NCBI RefSeq assembly: GCF_015163075.1
Contig: NZ_JADDXU010000028.1
Span: 1 to 64,000, forward strand
Reading direction: 5' to 3'
DNA: 64,000 bases
Origin: Streptomyces justiciae
GTDB taxonomy: Bacteria > Actinomycetota > Actinomycetes > Streptomycetales > Streptomycetaceae
In this document: one piece after another, positions 35,401 through 42,334 of the stretch
Layout: each line of letters opens with the position of its first letter
Numbering within the stretch: position 1 is the first letter of the stretch
Notes under the pieces: model-generated
What the model was told of the DNA's origin: nothing
The model's input: only the letters and a program-made list of their open reading frames with translations
Databases searched by the model: none
Program-made: the position numbers and the translations under genes

Positions 35401-36353
35401 TCCACGGCGCTGGCCTTGCCGTAGATGGACTGGAAGCTCTTGAGCTCGGACTCCTCGCTGGTGAGGGCCGACTGGGCGTACAGCCGGTCGTTCTCCGAGA
35501 GGTCACCGAAGGACGTCTTGTTCGCGGGCAGGGCCGCGGCGAGGACGGCGCGCTGGATGGAGGCGTACTCCTTGGCGGCGGAGAAGGCCGCCAGGGAACG
35601 CGTCCGCTGGATCATGTCCGGGTTGCTGGTGGCCTGCGCCATGTCCTGCGAGAGGTCCAGCAGCTGCGTGATGAGGCGGTGGTAGGCCTCCACCGTCTGG
35701 GTGGAGTTGTCCGGGGCCTCGTACGCGTTGTTGCGGACCTTCTCGATCGAGCGGAGGCTGCCCACCAGGAGGACCACGTTGTCGCGGATGCCCTGGAGGC
35801 CGCTGCCCTGGTCGCCGATCTCCTCCGAGGAGTCGACGAAGTCCGTGATGGCGCGGTCGGTCTTGTCCCGCAGACCCTTGATCGTGTAGTCGCTCGCGCT
35901 GGAGCCGTGCGCCAGCGGGCCGGCCGACTGGTCACGCTCGTTCTGCAGCGCCTCGGCCAGGGCCGTGGCCTGCTTGGTCATGTCCGTCAGCAGCTTCATG
36001 TTCTCGAGCTGCTGGATGTCGTTCACGTTGTCGCTGATGCGCAGTGCGCCCAGCGAGGTGGCCGCGACGACGGGCAGCGCGAGCAGCGACACCAGACGCG
36101 TGGAGATACGCCAGTTGCGCAGCGCTATTCGCGAGCCGGGTCCGCTCGGGCCCTTCGGCGGCTTCACCGTCGGGGCGGTGGGGTTCGGGGCCCCGGAGGG
36201 CGTCGCGCCGGGGCGCGCACCTCCGTCGCCGGACGCCACCTGGCCCGGGTTCTGGGCGTGCTGGGGCGAGGAGCTGCCATTGCTGGGGGCAGTCCCGCCG
36301 TGCGGCTCCGGCTCCGCCGAAGCACTGCCATCCCTCTTGAAACGTCCCTGCAC
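32472..36353 (-). CDS. cvnA1: Conservon sensor kinase CvnA1 (NIT-HAMP-HATPase)
   Basis: 1293 residues from GTG 36353 (ribosome binding site weak). Two membrane helices (~85-105 and ~400-425) enclose a NIT-like helical sensor with NERDQSAGPLAHG. HAMP and a GHKL ATPase follow: LDHLATRMRRNGENLLVL, N box ELLENATSFSSP, DTGIGL, GLFVVGRL. The ~550-residue tail is low complexity, first Gly/Pro/Ala rich and then with about ten copies of a [ST]GQF[PA]xP motif (33055-33500). The end (GLPRRVPRANLV ... VRGRLTNLRRG) matches CvnA2. It is the first gene of cvn1 and sensor of an unknown signal. Confidence 0.92.
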   Translation of the reverse strand: MQGRFKRDGSASAEPEPHGGTAPSNGSSSPQHAQNPGQVASGDGGARPGATPSGAPNPTAPTVKPPKGPSGPGSRIALRNWRISTRLVSLLALPVVAATSLGALRISDNVNDIQQLENMKLLTDMTKQATALAEALQNERDQSAGPLAHGSSASDYTIKGLRDKTDRAITDFVDSSEEIGDQGSGLQGIRDNVVLLVGSLRSIEKVRNNAYEAPDNSTQTVEAYHRLITQLLDLSQDMAQATSNPDMIQRTRSLAAFSAAKEYASIQRAVLAAALPANKTSFGDLSENDRLYAQSALTSEESELKSFQSIYGKASAVELLEPIGDNNTTIQSSDTYASRALDSTNGLENLDKRSYKDWLDDSSTKIDQMGKIESTLLEQMEQKARELRNESESEAIISGALILLVLGISLVGAFVVARSMIRSLRRLEETATKVATDRLPELVKQLSESDPQDVDTSVESVGVHSRDEIGKVAAAFDDVHREAVRLAAEQALLRGNVNAMFTNLSRRSQGLIQRQLSLISELESREADPDQLSSLFKLDHLATRMRRNGENLLVLAGEEPGRRWTRPVPLVDVLRAAASEVEQYERIELAAVPTTEVAGRVVNDLVHLLAELLENATSFSSPQTKVKVTGHALPDGRVLIEIHDTGIGLSPEDLAAINERLASPPTVDVSVSRRMGLFVVGRLSQRHGIRIQLRPSDSGGTTALVMLPVDVAQGGKKPQPKPGQGAGGGAPSAAQAAAGAAAARGGSGRPGGGSLGAGAPAGGALGAGAPAGGRLGAGQGPRAALPGTGNSGRPGAPGGARGPQSPSAPSQGRPAPAGAGAGFGGQAPGAPQGLQAAGTGGPQDAFGGGRPPQQSAPSAGEQGGGRRSRLLPGRGGPRAELPGGNAQQSRPSWSDENAQPQISHASLDAPRGHDEQDPSQTSRMPRIDDRQGPGSTSEFPRPDFDAPMPGTGGPQQTGQFPRPNAVPGAQDSGQFARPGTSQDSGQFAASDFGGPQSTGQFPRPDFDAPQNTGQFAQPGANAPQDGTGSFVRSDVFGTPAPNGPSATGQFPVPQGYDNGSTGQFPAPNHDSSSTGQHALPGRQSPAGPVNPQQTGQFERPQQGAGRGPADFGAPRPPAPQRPQRPVRQEPEALPPAASPGDGRTPLYDTLETNWFHGAQGGQGQGQPANGNGAAPAAPAQAPQAPQAPAAPQRPGSAAWRSSPNDDLVRQAERVRQPAAGGVTTSGLPRRVPRANLVPGTAQQQQHQAGPAVSRAPDDVRGRLTNLRRGIAQGRQAGTGQTGSFPSPTHQQER

Positions 36354-36958
36354 TAGCGTCGCAACCTCTGGACCAGGCGCCCTCCGCGTGAACGGAACGG
36401 CACGGTGTCGGCGTACTACGGGGGGCGTCCTGAATTACGCCCCCCGATGGTCGTGAGTGACCGGCGCTGGCTCCCCCTTCTCGCCGCCACTCGGCGCTCG
36501 GTGCGCCCCCTGTGCGCCGGCTCGATCCTGCGGCGGTCCGTGAGATTCCAGCACAGTGCCGGATCTCCAACAAGGGCCGTGGGTCAGGCCGTGACCTACG
36601 TGACAGCACGTAAGGGCTGAGTTACGGGTCGTAGAAAGTGATCCGGACGATAACGGACGTATGCCAACGGATCGTTGACGTGCGGGGGGTGTCCCAGTCG
36701 CCATGATCAGGAGCGGAATGATGGGTTCAGGGGGTCAATGTCCGTTTCGTTGGGGTGAGTTGCGGGCCGGAATTGACCGCTTTGCCCCTGGGGTCGTGAG
36801 CAAACTCACACACGGATCATGGGGTCTTCCGCTCTTCGGAGGGGAATTGCATGTTTAGCCTGACGCTTTACATGACGTAACACTTTGACAACCTGCGTCT
36901 GCGCGAGGGTCCTTCAGGACTCCGCCGACGCCCGAGGACGACAAGGTCCACTGCAACC
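36354..36958. promoter_or_regulatory. 605-bp upstream region between cvnA1 and the small peptide gene
   Basis: No convincing gene was found. It contains a perfect 9-bp inverted repeat GGGGGGCGT/ACGCCCCCC (36420-36445) about 67 bp upstream of the cvnA1 start, a possible operator or leader hairpin. Its right part is comparatively A/T rich (TTTACATGACGTAACACTTTGACAACC is split across 36869-36893) and could hold the promoter of the small plus-strand gene. Confidence 0.45.
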
Positions 36959-37144
36959 GTGAAGACGACGATGATGTTCCGCAACATAGCCAACCCGCGG
37001 CGCACGACGCTGGCGCACCTCGAGGACGCCGACGACCTGCAGACCCCGGAGCTCCCGGAGCACTCGGTCGACCTCCCGGCCCAGACCGCCAACCCGCGCC
37101 GCACGGTCCTGATGGAGATCCCGGTCGCCGCTGCCGCCGAGTAG
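36959..37144 (+). CDS. Small protein with duplicated ANPRRT motif, function unknown
   Basis: 61 residues if GTG 36959 is used, 57 from ATG 36971 (two adjacent ATG codons). The sequence contains two copies of one motif, IANPRRTTLAHL (residues ~10-21) and TANPRRTVLMEI (~43-54), separated by an acidic, Pro-rich stretch (EDADDLQTPELPEHSVD). It ends in VAAAAE. No signal peptide or membrane segment. It stands alone between cvn1 (divergent) and the FAH hydrolase gene. Codon third positions are GC-rich as in real genes. It could be a regulatory peptide or a ribosomally made precursor; nothing in the sequence decides this. Confidence 0.6.
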   Translation: MKTTMMFRNIANPRRTTLAHLEDADDLQTPELPEHSVDLPAQTANPRRTVLMEIPVAAAAE

Positions 37145-37281
37145 ATCACAGCCGTACGACCATCAGGGCGCCCACGCCGATCCGCGGGGCGCCCTCGGTA
37201 ATGCGCGCGGCAGCCGCCCCTCCCCGCGTTAGCCTGGAGCGTCAGACTCCAGCCAGCTCAGTTAAGGGGCGCAAGGATCCC

Positions 37282-38058
37282 GTGCGCATCGCCAGATTCT
37301 CCATCGACGGGAACGTCGCCTTCGGCGCGGTCGAGGGCGACAAGCCGGACGAACTCGTCCTCGACATCATCAAGGGCATCCCGTTCGCCGACTTCGAGCT
37401 CTCCGGCACGAAGGTCCCGCTGAGCAAGGTCCGGCTGCTGCCGCCGGTGCTCCCCAACAAGGTCGTGGCCTACGGCCGCAACTACGCGGAGCACGCGCGC
37501 GAACTCGGCAACGACGTCCCGGACGTCCCGTTCGCCTTCTTCAAGCCGTCCACCTCGGTGATCGGCCCCGGCGACGAGATCCAGTACCCGTCCTTCTCCG
37601 AGGAACTGCACCACGAGGCCGAGCTGGCCGTGGTCATCGGCCGCATGTGCCGCGAGGTCCCGCGCGAGCGCGTCAAGGACGTCATCCTCGGCTACACCTG
37701 CGCCATCGACGTCACCGCCCGTGACGTGCAGCGGCGCGAGAAGCAGTGGGCCAGGGCCAAGGGCTTCGACACCTCCTGCCCGCTCGGCCCCTGGGTGGAG
37801 ACCGACCTCGACCCGAGCGACCTCACCATCCAGCTCACGGTCAACGGCCAACAGCGCCAGCTCGGCCGCACCAGCGAGATGATCCACCCGATCGAGGATC
37901 TGATCGTCAACATCTCCGAGGCCATGACGCTGCTCCCCGGCGACGTGATCCTCACGGGCACCCCGGCAGGCGTCGGACCGCTCACCGTCGGCGACGAGGT
38001 CGCCGTCACCATCGAAGGCATCGGCACTCTCACCAACAAGGTTGTCAAGCGTGGCTAG
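37282..38058 (+). CDS. Fumarylacetoacetate hydrolase family protein
   Basis: 258 residues from GTG 37282 (AAGGA 4 nt upstream). FAH-fold enzymes cleave or isomerise 2-hydroxy-dienoate or acylpyruvate compounds with a Mg ion. Seen here: VVAYGRNYAEHARELG, FFKPSTSVIGPGDEI, metal-ligand segment HHEAELAVVIG, IDVTARDVQ, and the closing TGTPAGVGPLTVGDEV. The order resembles the 2-hydroxyhepta-2,4-diene-dioate isomerase/acylpyruvase group. It overlaps gltX by 8 nt, an association common in Streptomyces, though no metabolic link is evident. The exact substrate is unknown. Confidence 0.88.
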   Translation: MRIARFSIDGNVAFGAVEGDKPDELVLDIIKGIPFADFELSGTKVPLSKVRLLPPVLPNKVVAYGRNYAEHARELGNDVPDVPFAFFKPSTSVIGPGDEIQYPSFSEELHHEAELAVVIGRMCREVPRERVKDVILGYTCAIDVTARDVQRREKQWARAKGFDTSCPLGPWVETDLDPSDLTIQLTVNGQQRQLGRTSEMIHPIEDLIVNISEAMTLLPGDVILTGTPAGVGPLTVGDEVAVTIEGIGTLTNKVVKRG

Positions 38059-39526
38059 CGCACCCGTCCGCGTACGTTTCTGCCCCTCGCCCACCGGTAA
38101 CCCCCACGTGGGCCTGGTCCGCACCGCCCTGTTCAACTGGGCGTTCGCCCGGCACCACCAGGGCACCCTGGTCTTCCGCATCGAGGACACCGACGCGGCC
38201 CGCGACTCCGAGGAGTCGTACCAGCAGCTGCTCGACTCGATGCGCTGGCTGGGCTTCGACTGGGACGAGGGCCCCGAGATCGGCGGCCCGCACGCGCCCT
38301 ACCGCCAGTCGCAGCGCATGGACCTCTACAAGGACGTCGCCGCCAAGCTCCTGGACGCCGGCCACGCCTACCACTGCTACTGCTCCCAGGCGGAGCTGGA
38401 CGAGCGCCGCGAGGCCGCCCGCGCCGCCGGCAAGCCCTCCGGCTACGACGGCCACTGCCGCGACCTGAGCGCCGAGCAGGTCGAGGCCTACCGCGCCGAG
38501 GGCCGCGAGCCGATCGTCCGCTTCCGCATGCCCGACGAGACGATCACCTTCACGGACCTGGTCCGCGGCGAGCTGACCTTCACCCCGGAGAACGTCCCGG
38601 ACTACGGCATCGTCCGCGCGAACGGCGCCCCGCTCTACACCCTCGTCAACCCGGTCGACGACGCCCTGATGGAGATCACCCACGTCCTGCGCGGCGAGGA
38701 CCTGCTCTCCTCCACCCCCCGCCAGATCGCCCTGTACAAGGCGCTGATCGAGCTGGGCGTCGCCAAGACCGTCCCGGAGTTCGGCCACCTGCCGTACGTC
38801 ATGGGCGAGGGCAACAAGAAGCTCTCCAAGCGCGACCCGCAGGCCTCCCTCAACCTCTACCGCGAGCGCGGCTTCCTGCCCGAGGGCCTGCTCAACTACC
38901 TGTCCCTGCTGGGCTGGTCGCTCTCGGCGGACAAGGACATCTTCACCACCGACGAGCTCATCGCGGCCTTCGACATCGCGGACGTGAACCCCAACCCGGC
39001 GCGCTTCGACCTGAAGAAGTGCGAGGCGATCAACGCCGACCACATCCGCCTGCTGGACGTGAAGGACTTCACCGAGCGCTGCGCCCCCTGGCTCCAGGCG
39101 CCCTTCGCGCCCTGGTCGCCGGAGGAGTTCGACGAGGCGAAGTGGCAGGCGATCGCCCCGCACGCCCAGACCCGTCTGAAGGTCCTGTCCGAGATCACCG
39201 ACAACGTCGACTTCCTCTTCCTGGCGGAGCCGGTCTTCGACGAGCCGTCCTGGACGAAGGCGATGAAGGAGGGCAGCGACGCGCTCCTGACCACGGCCCG
39301 CGAGAAGCTGGACGCGGCCGACTGGAGCTCCGCGGAGTCGCTGAAGGAGGCCGTCCTGGCCGCCGGCGAGGCCCACGGCCTCAAGCTCGGCAAGGCCCAG
39401 GCCCCGGTCCGTGTCGCCGTCACCGGCCGCACCGTAGGCCTGCCGCTCTTCGAGTCCCTGGAGATCCTGGGCAAGGAGACGACGCTGGCCCGCATCGACG
39501 CGGCCCTGGCGAAGCTGGCGGCGTAA
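38051..39526 (+). CDS. gltX: Glutamyl-tRNA synthetase
   Basis: 491 residues, class I aminoacyl-tRNA synthetase that charges tRNA-Glu (and, in organisms lacking GlnRS, also tRNA-Gln, later amidated by GatCAB). The HIGH-type motif is PSPTGNPHVG near residue 10, and the KMSKS-type motif KLSKRDP is near residue 257. A C-terminal anticodon-binding helical domain follows. GTG 38051 is chosen since it gives MASAPVRVRFCPSPTG. It overlaps the FAH gene. Three tRNA-Glu and two tRNA-Gln genes lie just downstream, after a HAD gene, so enzyme and substrates cluster. Confidence 0.96.
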   Translation: MASAPVRVRFCPSPTGNPHVGLVRTALFNWAFARHHQGTLVFRIEDTDAARDSEESYQQLLDSMRWLGFDWDEGPEIGGPHAPYRQSQRMDLYKDVAAKLLDAGHAYHCYCSQAELDERREAARAAGKPSGYDGHCRDLSAEQVEAYRAEGREPIVRFRMPDETITFTDLVRGELTFTPENVPDYGIVRANGAPLYTLVNPVDDALMEITHVLRGEDLLSSTPRQIALYKALIELGVAKTVPEFGHLPYVMGEGNKKLSKRDPQASLNLYRERGFLPEGLLNYLSLLGWSLSADKDIFTTDELIAAFDIADVNPNPARFDLKKCEAINADHIRLLDVKDFTERCAPWLQAPFAPWSPEEFDEAKWQAIAPHAQTRLKVLSEITDNVDFLFLAEPVFDEPSWTKAMKEGSDALLTTAREKLDAADWSSAESLKEAVLAAGEAHGLKLGKAQAPVRVAVTGRTVGLPLFESLEILGKETTLARIDAALAKLAA

Positions 39527-39540
39527 CCCGCACACCCGTG

Positions 39541-39574
39541 AGGGGCGGCACCCGGACCACCGGGTGCCGCCCCT
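39541..39574 (+). terminator. Terminator of gltX
   Basis: Perfect 15-bp stem (39541-39555 with 39560-39574) and ACCA loop, 14 bp after the gltX stop. Confidence 0.9.
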
Positions 39575-39621
39575 TCGCCGTACCCCGGACAGGGCGGCAA
39601 CTCCCGGGTTACCGTCGGATC

Positions 39622-40353
39622 ATGAGCATTCGGGCCGTGGTCTGGGACGTCGACGACACTCTCTTCGACTACACCGGCGCCGACCGCGCCGGCATGCGGC
39701 TGCATCTGACGGCCGAGGGACTGCTGGACGGGTACGAGAGCGTCGAGCAGGCCATCGTCCGCTGGCGGGAGATCACCGACGTCCAGTGGGCGCGGTTCTC
39801 CGCCGGAGAGGTCGACTTCCAGGGCCAGCGCCGCGACCGGGTCCGGGCGTTCCTGGGCGAGCAGCTGAGCGACGCGGAGGCGGACGCCTGGTTCCAGCGG
39901 TACGTCGACCACTACGAGACCGTCTGGGAGCTCTTCCCGGACGTCCTGCCCGCCCTCGACGCCCTCGCCGCCAGCCACCGGCACGCGGTGCTCTCCAACT
40001 CCAGCATCCAGGTCCAGGACCGCAAGCTGCGCAGTCTCGGTGTCCACGACCGCTTCGAGGCGATCCTGTGCGCCGCCGAACTCGGCGTCTCCAAGCCGGA
40101 GGCCGCCGCCTTCCTCGCCGCCTGCGACGCCCTGGACCTCGCCCCGCACGAGGTGGCGTACGTCGGGGACCATCCGGAGATCGACGGCCGGGGCGCAGCC
40201 GACGCCGGGCTGCTCTCGGTGTGGATCAACCGTGACGGCGGGTACGCCGGCATCGACGCGCCCGTCGGCCCGCACCGGATCGCCACCCTCGCCGAACTCC
40301 CCGCGCTCCTCGGCGCGGATACCCGTTTTGGAGCCCCGTCCACCTTCGGGTAA
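39622..40353 (+). CDS. HAD-superfamily hydrolase
   Basis: 243 residues. Phosphatase of the haloacid dehalogenase superfamily: motif I WDVDDTLFDY (nucleophile Asp9, acid/base Asp11), motif II Ser/Asn in LSNSS, motif III Lys in GVSKPEAAAF, motif IV GDHPEID. A helical cap lies between motifs I and II, as in the phosphoglycolate-phosphatase-like C1 group. ATG 39622 has no strong ribosome binding site. It lies between the gltX terminator and the tRNA cluster. The natural substrate cannot be assigned. Confidence 0.85.
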   Translation: MSIRAVVWDVDDTLFDYTGADRAGMRLHLTAEGLLDGYESVEQAIVRWREITDVQWARFSAGEVDFQGQRRDRVRAFLGEQLSDAEADAWFQRYVDHYETVWELFPDVLPALDALAASHRHAVLSNSSIQVQDRKLRSLGVHDRFEAILCAAELGVSKPEAAAFLAACDALDLAPHEVAYVGDHPEIDGRGAADAGLLSVWINRDGGYAGIDAPVGPHRIATLAELPALLGADTRFGAPSTFG

Positions 40354-40444
40354 TGTTCTTCCTGCGCCGAGGGGAGCGGGCCGAGAGGCCGGAAACCCAC
40401 AGCGCGAAACTAGAACAAGATCCCCATCGGGGCTTGCGTTCCAG

Positions 40445-40516
40445 TGGCCTATGGTGTAATTGGCAGCACGACTGATTCTGGTTCAGTTAGTCTTGGTTCG
40501 AGTCCAGGTAGGCCAG
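40445..40516 (+). tRNA. tRNA-Gln (CTG), copy 1
   Basis: 72-nt cloverleaf: acceptor TGGCCTA (40445-40451) pairs with TAGGCCA (40509-40515), discriminator G. Anticodon stem ACTGA/TCAGT with loop TTCTGGT gives anticodon CTG. CCA is not encoded. First of five clustered tRNAs. Confidence 0.95.
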
Positions 40517-40537
40517 CTCGCAGAGCTCATCTGCAAA

Positions 40538-40610
40538 GCCCCCGTTGTGTAGCGGCCTAGCACGCTGCCCTCTCAAGGCAGTAGCGCCGGTTCGAATCCG
40601 GTCGGGGGTA
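40538..40610 (+). tRNA. tRNA-Glu (CTC), copy 1
   Basis: 73 nt. Acceptor GCCCCCG (40538-40544) pairs with CGGGGGT, the first pair being G-U; discriminator A. Anticodon stem CTGCC/GGCAG, loop CTCTCAA, anticodon CTC. It differs from the other two copies in the anticodon stem (T-A in place of C-G). Confidence 0.95.
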
Positions 40611-40672
40611 CAGATCCTTCCCGCGAAGGTGGTTCGGGTAGCTCCCACCACCATCGATGCAGGATCGCTAGG

Positions 40673-40745
40673 GCCCCCGTTGTGTAGCGGCCTAGCACGC
40701 CGCCCTCTCAAGGCGGTAGCGCCGGTTCGAATCCGGTCGGGGGTA
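40673..40745 (+). tRNA. tRNA-Glu (CTC), copy 2
   Basis: 73 nt with the same acceptor and T arm as copy 1, anticodon stem CCGCC/GGCGG, loop CTCTCAA, anticodon CTC. Confidence 0.95.
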
Positions 40746-40765
40746 CTGACTGGTCTAAACCACAT

Positions 40766-40837
40766 TGGTCTATGGTGTAATTGGCAGCACGACTGATTCT
40801 GGTTCAGTTAGTCTTGGTTCGAGTCCAGGTAGACCAG
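40766..40837 (+). tRNA. tRNA-Gln (CTG), copy 2
   Basis: 72 nt, identical to copy 1 except for the acceptor stem third pair region (TGGTCTA/TAGACCA in place of TGGCCTA/TAGGCCA), a compensated change. Anticodon CTG. Confidence 0.95.
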
Positions 40838-40865
40838 CTCGGACCTGCGGAGACGCAGGCTCCAC

Positions 40866-40938
40866 GCCCCCGTTGTGTAGCGGCCTAGCACGCCGCCCTC
40901 TCAAGGCGGTAGCGCCGGTTCGAATCCGGTCGGGGGTA
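40866..40938 (+). tRNA. tRNA-Glu (CTC), copy 3
   Basis: 73 nt, same sequence as copy 2 as far as I can compare. Anticodon CTC. Last gene of the Gln-Glu-Glu-Gln-Glu cluster, followed by a terminator. Confidence 0.95.
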
Positions 40939-40945
40939 CGTAGAG

Positions 40946-40975
40946 GAAGGCCCTCCACTTCGGTGGGGGGCCTTC
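40946..40975 (+). terminator. Terminator of the tRNA cluster
   Basis: 13-bp stem GAAGGCCCTCCAC/GTGGGGGGCCTTC with TTCG tetraloop, one T-G wobble, 8 bp after the last tRNA. It is also positioned to end the convergent MerR gene. Confidence 0.88.
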
Positions 40976-41004
40976 TCCGTTCTCGGGGACCGGCTCCCGC
41001 CGCC

Positions 41005-41649
41005 CTACTCGAAGCCGTACCGCCGCGTCGACTCCTCCTCCTGCGCCAGCCGGTGCAGCGCCTGGAGCATCGGCTCGACGAGCACCACACCCAGCACCGC
41101 CACCTCCGCCTTCTCCGCCTCCGAGACGTGGGACTCCATGAACTCCATGTCCAGCTCGGCGACTTGGCGCATCAGCCGGGCGTACGGCACGAGCGTCTCG
41201 GGATTCCAGTCGTAGCCGAGCCGGCGCAGCGCGGCCGTCGCCACCACGAGGGAGCGGAAGGACGGCGAGATCGTCGTCATGGCCTGGGCGTTGGACCACC
41301 CCAGGGTCTTGAGCAGCCCCTCCATCGCGACCCGCGCGCCCTGCACGAACTCGTCGTCCGCGTCCGGCTCCGGAACCTGCGGCAGGGCCCAGACCGCCGC
41401 GCCCAGGCGCATCGCGCGAGGCAAGGAGTCGTCGTCGACGTGCCCCAGCACCTCCTTGACCGTCGCCACCGGCACCCGGCCGACCTGGATCATCGCGCGG
41501 ATCAGCCTCAGTCGGCGCAGGTGCTCCTCGTCGTAGTCGGCGGTGGTCGTGTTGACCTGGCGGCCGGGCGCCAACAGCCCTTCGCGCAGGTAGTACTTGA
41601 TCGTCGCCGTGGACACCCCACTACGCTCGCTCAGTTCGGCCAGCCGCAT
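41005..41649 (-). CDS. MerR-family transcriptional regulator
   Basis: 214 residues. The N-terminal winged helix is clear: MRLAELSERSGVSTATIKYY, then LREGLLAPGR and YDEEHLRRLRLIRAM. The C-terminal ~130 residues are helical and of unknown ligand class; no metal-binding Cys pattern is present. It is divergent from the DUF4188 gene over an 89-bp region that contains two dyads (41676-41715), so it most likely controls that gene and itself. Confidence 0.9.
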   Translation of the reverse strand: MRLAELSERSGVSTATIKYYLREGLLAPGRQVNTTTADYDEEHLRRLRLIRAMIQVGRVPVATVKEVLGHVDDDSLPRAMRLGAAVWALPQVPEPDADDEFVQGARVAMEGLLKTLGWSNAQAMTTISPSFRSLVVATAALRRLGYDWNPETLVPYARLMRQVAELDMEFMESHVSEAEKAEVAVLGVVLVEPMLQALHRLAQEEESTRRYGFE

Positions 41650-41675
41650 GTCTTGCGCCCTTCATTGGGGAGTGC

Positions 41676-41715
41676 CACTATCCAAGCATCATCCAGAAGG
41701 ATAGTGCCGCTATCC
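41676..41715. promoter_or_regulatory. Candidate MerR operator dyads
   Basis: CACTATCC (41676-41683) and GGATAGTG (41699-41706) form an inverted repeat with a 15-bp spacer. The second half also joins CTATCC (41710-41715) as GGATAG-5 bp-CTATCC. They lie between the divergent regulator and DUF4188 genes, 23-62 bp before the latter. Confidence 0.55.
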
Positions 41716-41738
41716 GATGAGGGAGCCATGGGGGAGCC

Positions 41739-42257
41739 GTGTTCACGAAGCGGGTGCTGGGGCGTACGACCGCCGATGCCGAGGGGGACGTGGTGGTCCT
41801 GCTCATCGGGATGCGCATCAACCACTTCTGGGCCGTGCACCAGTGGGGGCTCGTGATGGTGTCGATGTTCCGCATGCTGGCGGAGCTCGCCAAGGACCCG
41901 AGCCGCGGGCTGCTGGGCAAGGTGATGCTGACGGCGTCGCCGCGGACGTACTACATCGTCCAGTACTGGGAGTCCAAGGAGAAGCTCTACGCCTACGCCC
42001 ACTCGCCGGAGATGATCCACCACCGGATCTGGGGGCTCCTCAACCGCAAGGAGCGGGAGGGCAAGGTCAAGGGCCATGTGGGCATCTGGCACGAGGCCTA
42101 TGTGGTGCCCGAGGGGTCGTACGAGGCGATCTACGGGGACATGCCCGCGTTCGGGCTCGCCGCGGCGCACGGGCAGGTGCCGCTGGAGCGGCGGGGGCGC
42201 TACGCCAAGGACCGGTTCGCGCACCGGTCGGCGAAGGCGGCCGGGAAGACCGGCTGA
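41739..42257 (+). CDS. DUF4188 / YczJ-like dimeric barrel protein
   Basis: 172 residues from GTG 41739 (GGGAG just upstream). The sequence IGMRINHFWAVHQWG near the N-terminus, YYIVQYWESKEKLYAYAHSP in the centre and IWHEAYVVPEGSYEAIYGDMP later match the DUF4188 family, related to the antibiotic-biosynthesis-monooxygenase ferredoxin-like fold. No cofactor motif is seen. It is paired with the divergent MerR regulator, suggesting an inducible stress or detoxification role. That is inference. Confidence 0.8.
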   Translation: MFTKRVLGRTTADAEGDVVVLLIGMRINHFWAVHQWGLVMVSMFRMLAELAKDPSRGLLGKVMLTASPRTYYIVQYWESKEKLYAYAHSPEMIHHRIWGLLNRKEREGKVKGHVGIWHEAYVVPEGSYEAIYGDMPAFGLAAAHGQVPLERRGRYAKDRFAHRSAKAAGKTG

Positions 42258-42276
42258 CCCGGGGGGATCGGGGGAA

Positions 42277-42314
42277 CGAAGGGGCCTGCCGCGGCGTTGG
42301 GGCAGGCCCCTTCG
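42277..42314. terminator. Bidirectional terminator between DUF4188 and ndgR
   Basis: Perfect 14-bp stem (42277-42290 with 42301-42314), 10-nt loop, located in the gap between two convergent genes. Confidence 0.88.
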
Positions 42315-42334
42315 TCGATGTCCCGGTCCGGGGT

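Noticed and set aside
40445..40938. Integration (att) site of a mobile element in the tRNA cluster
   Set aside because: No integrase, no duplicated tRNA 3' fragment and no phage or plasmid genes nearby.
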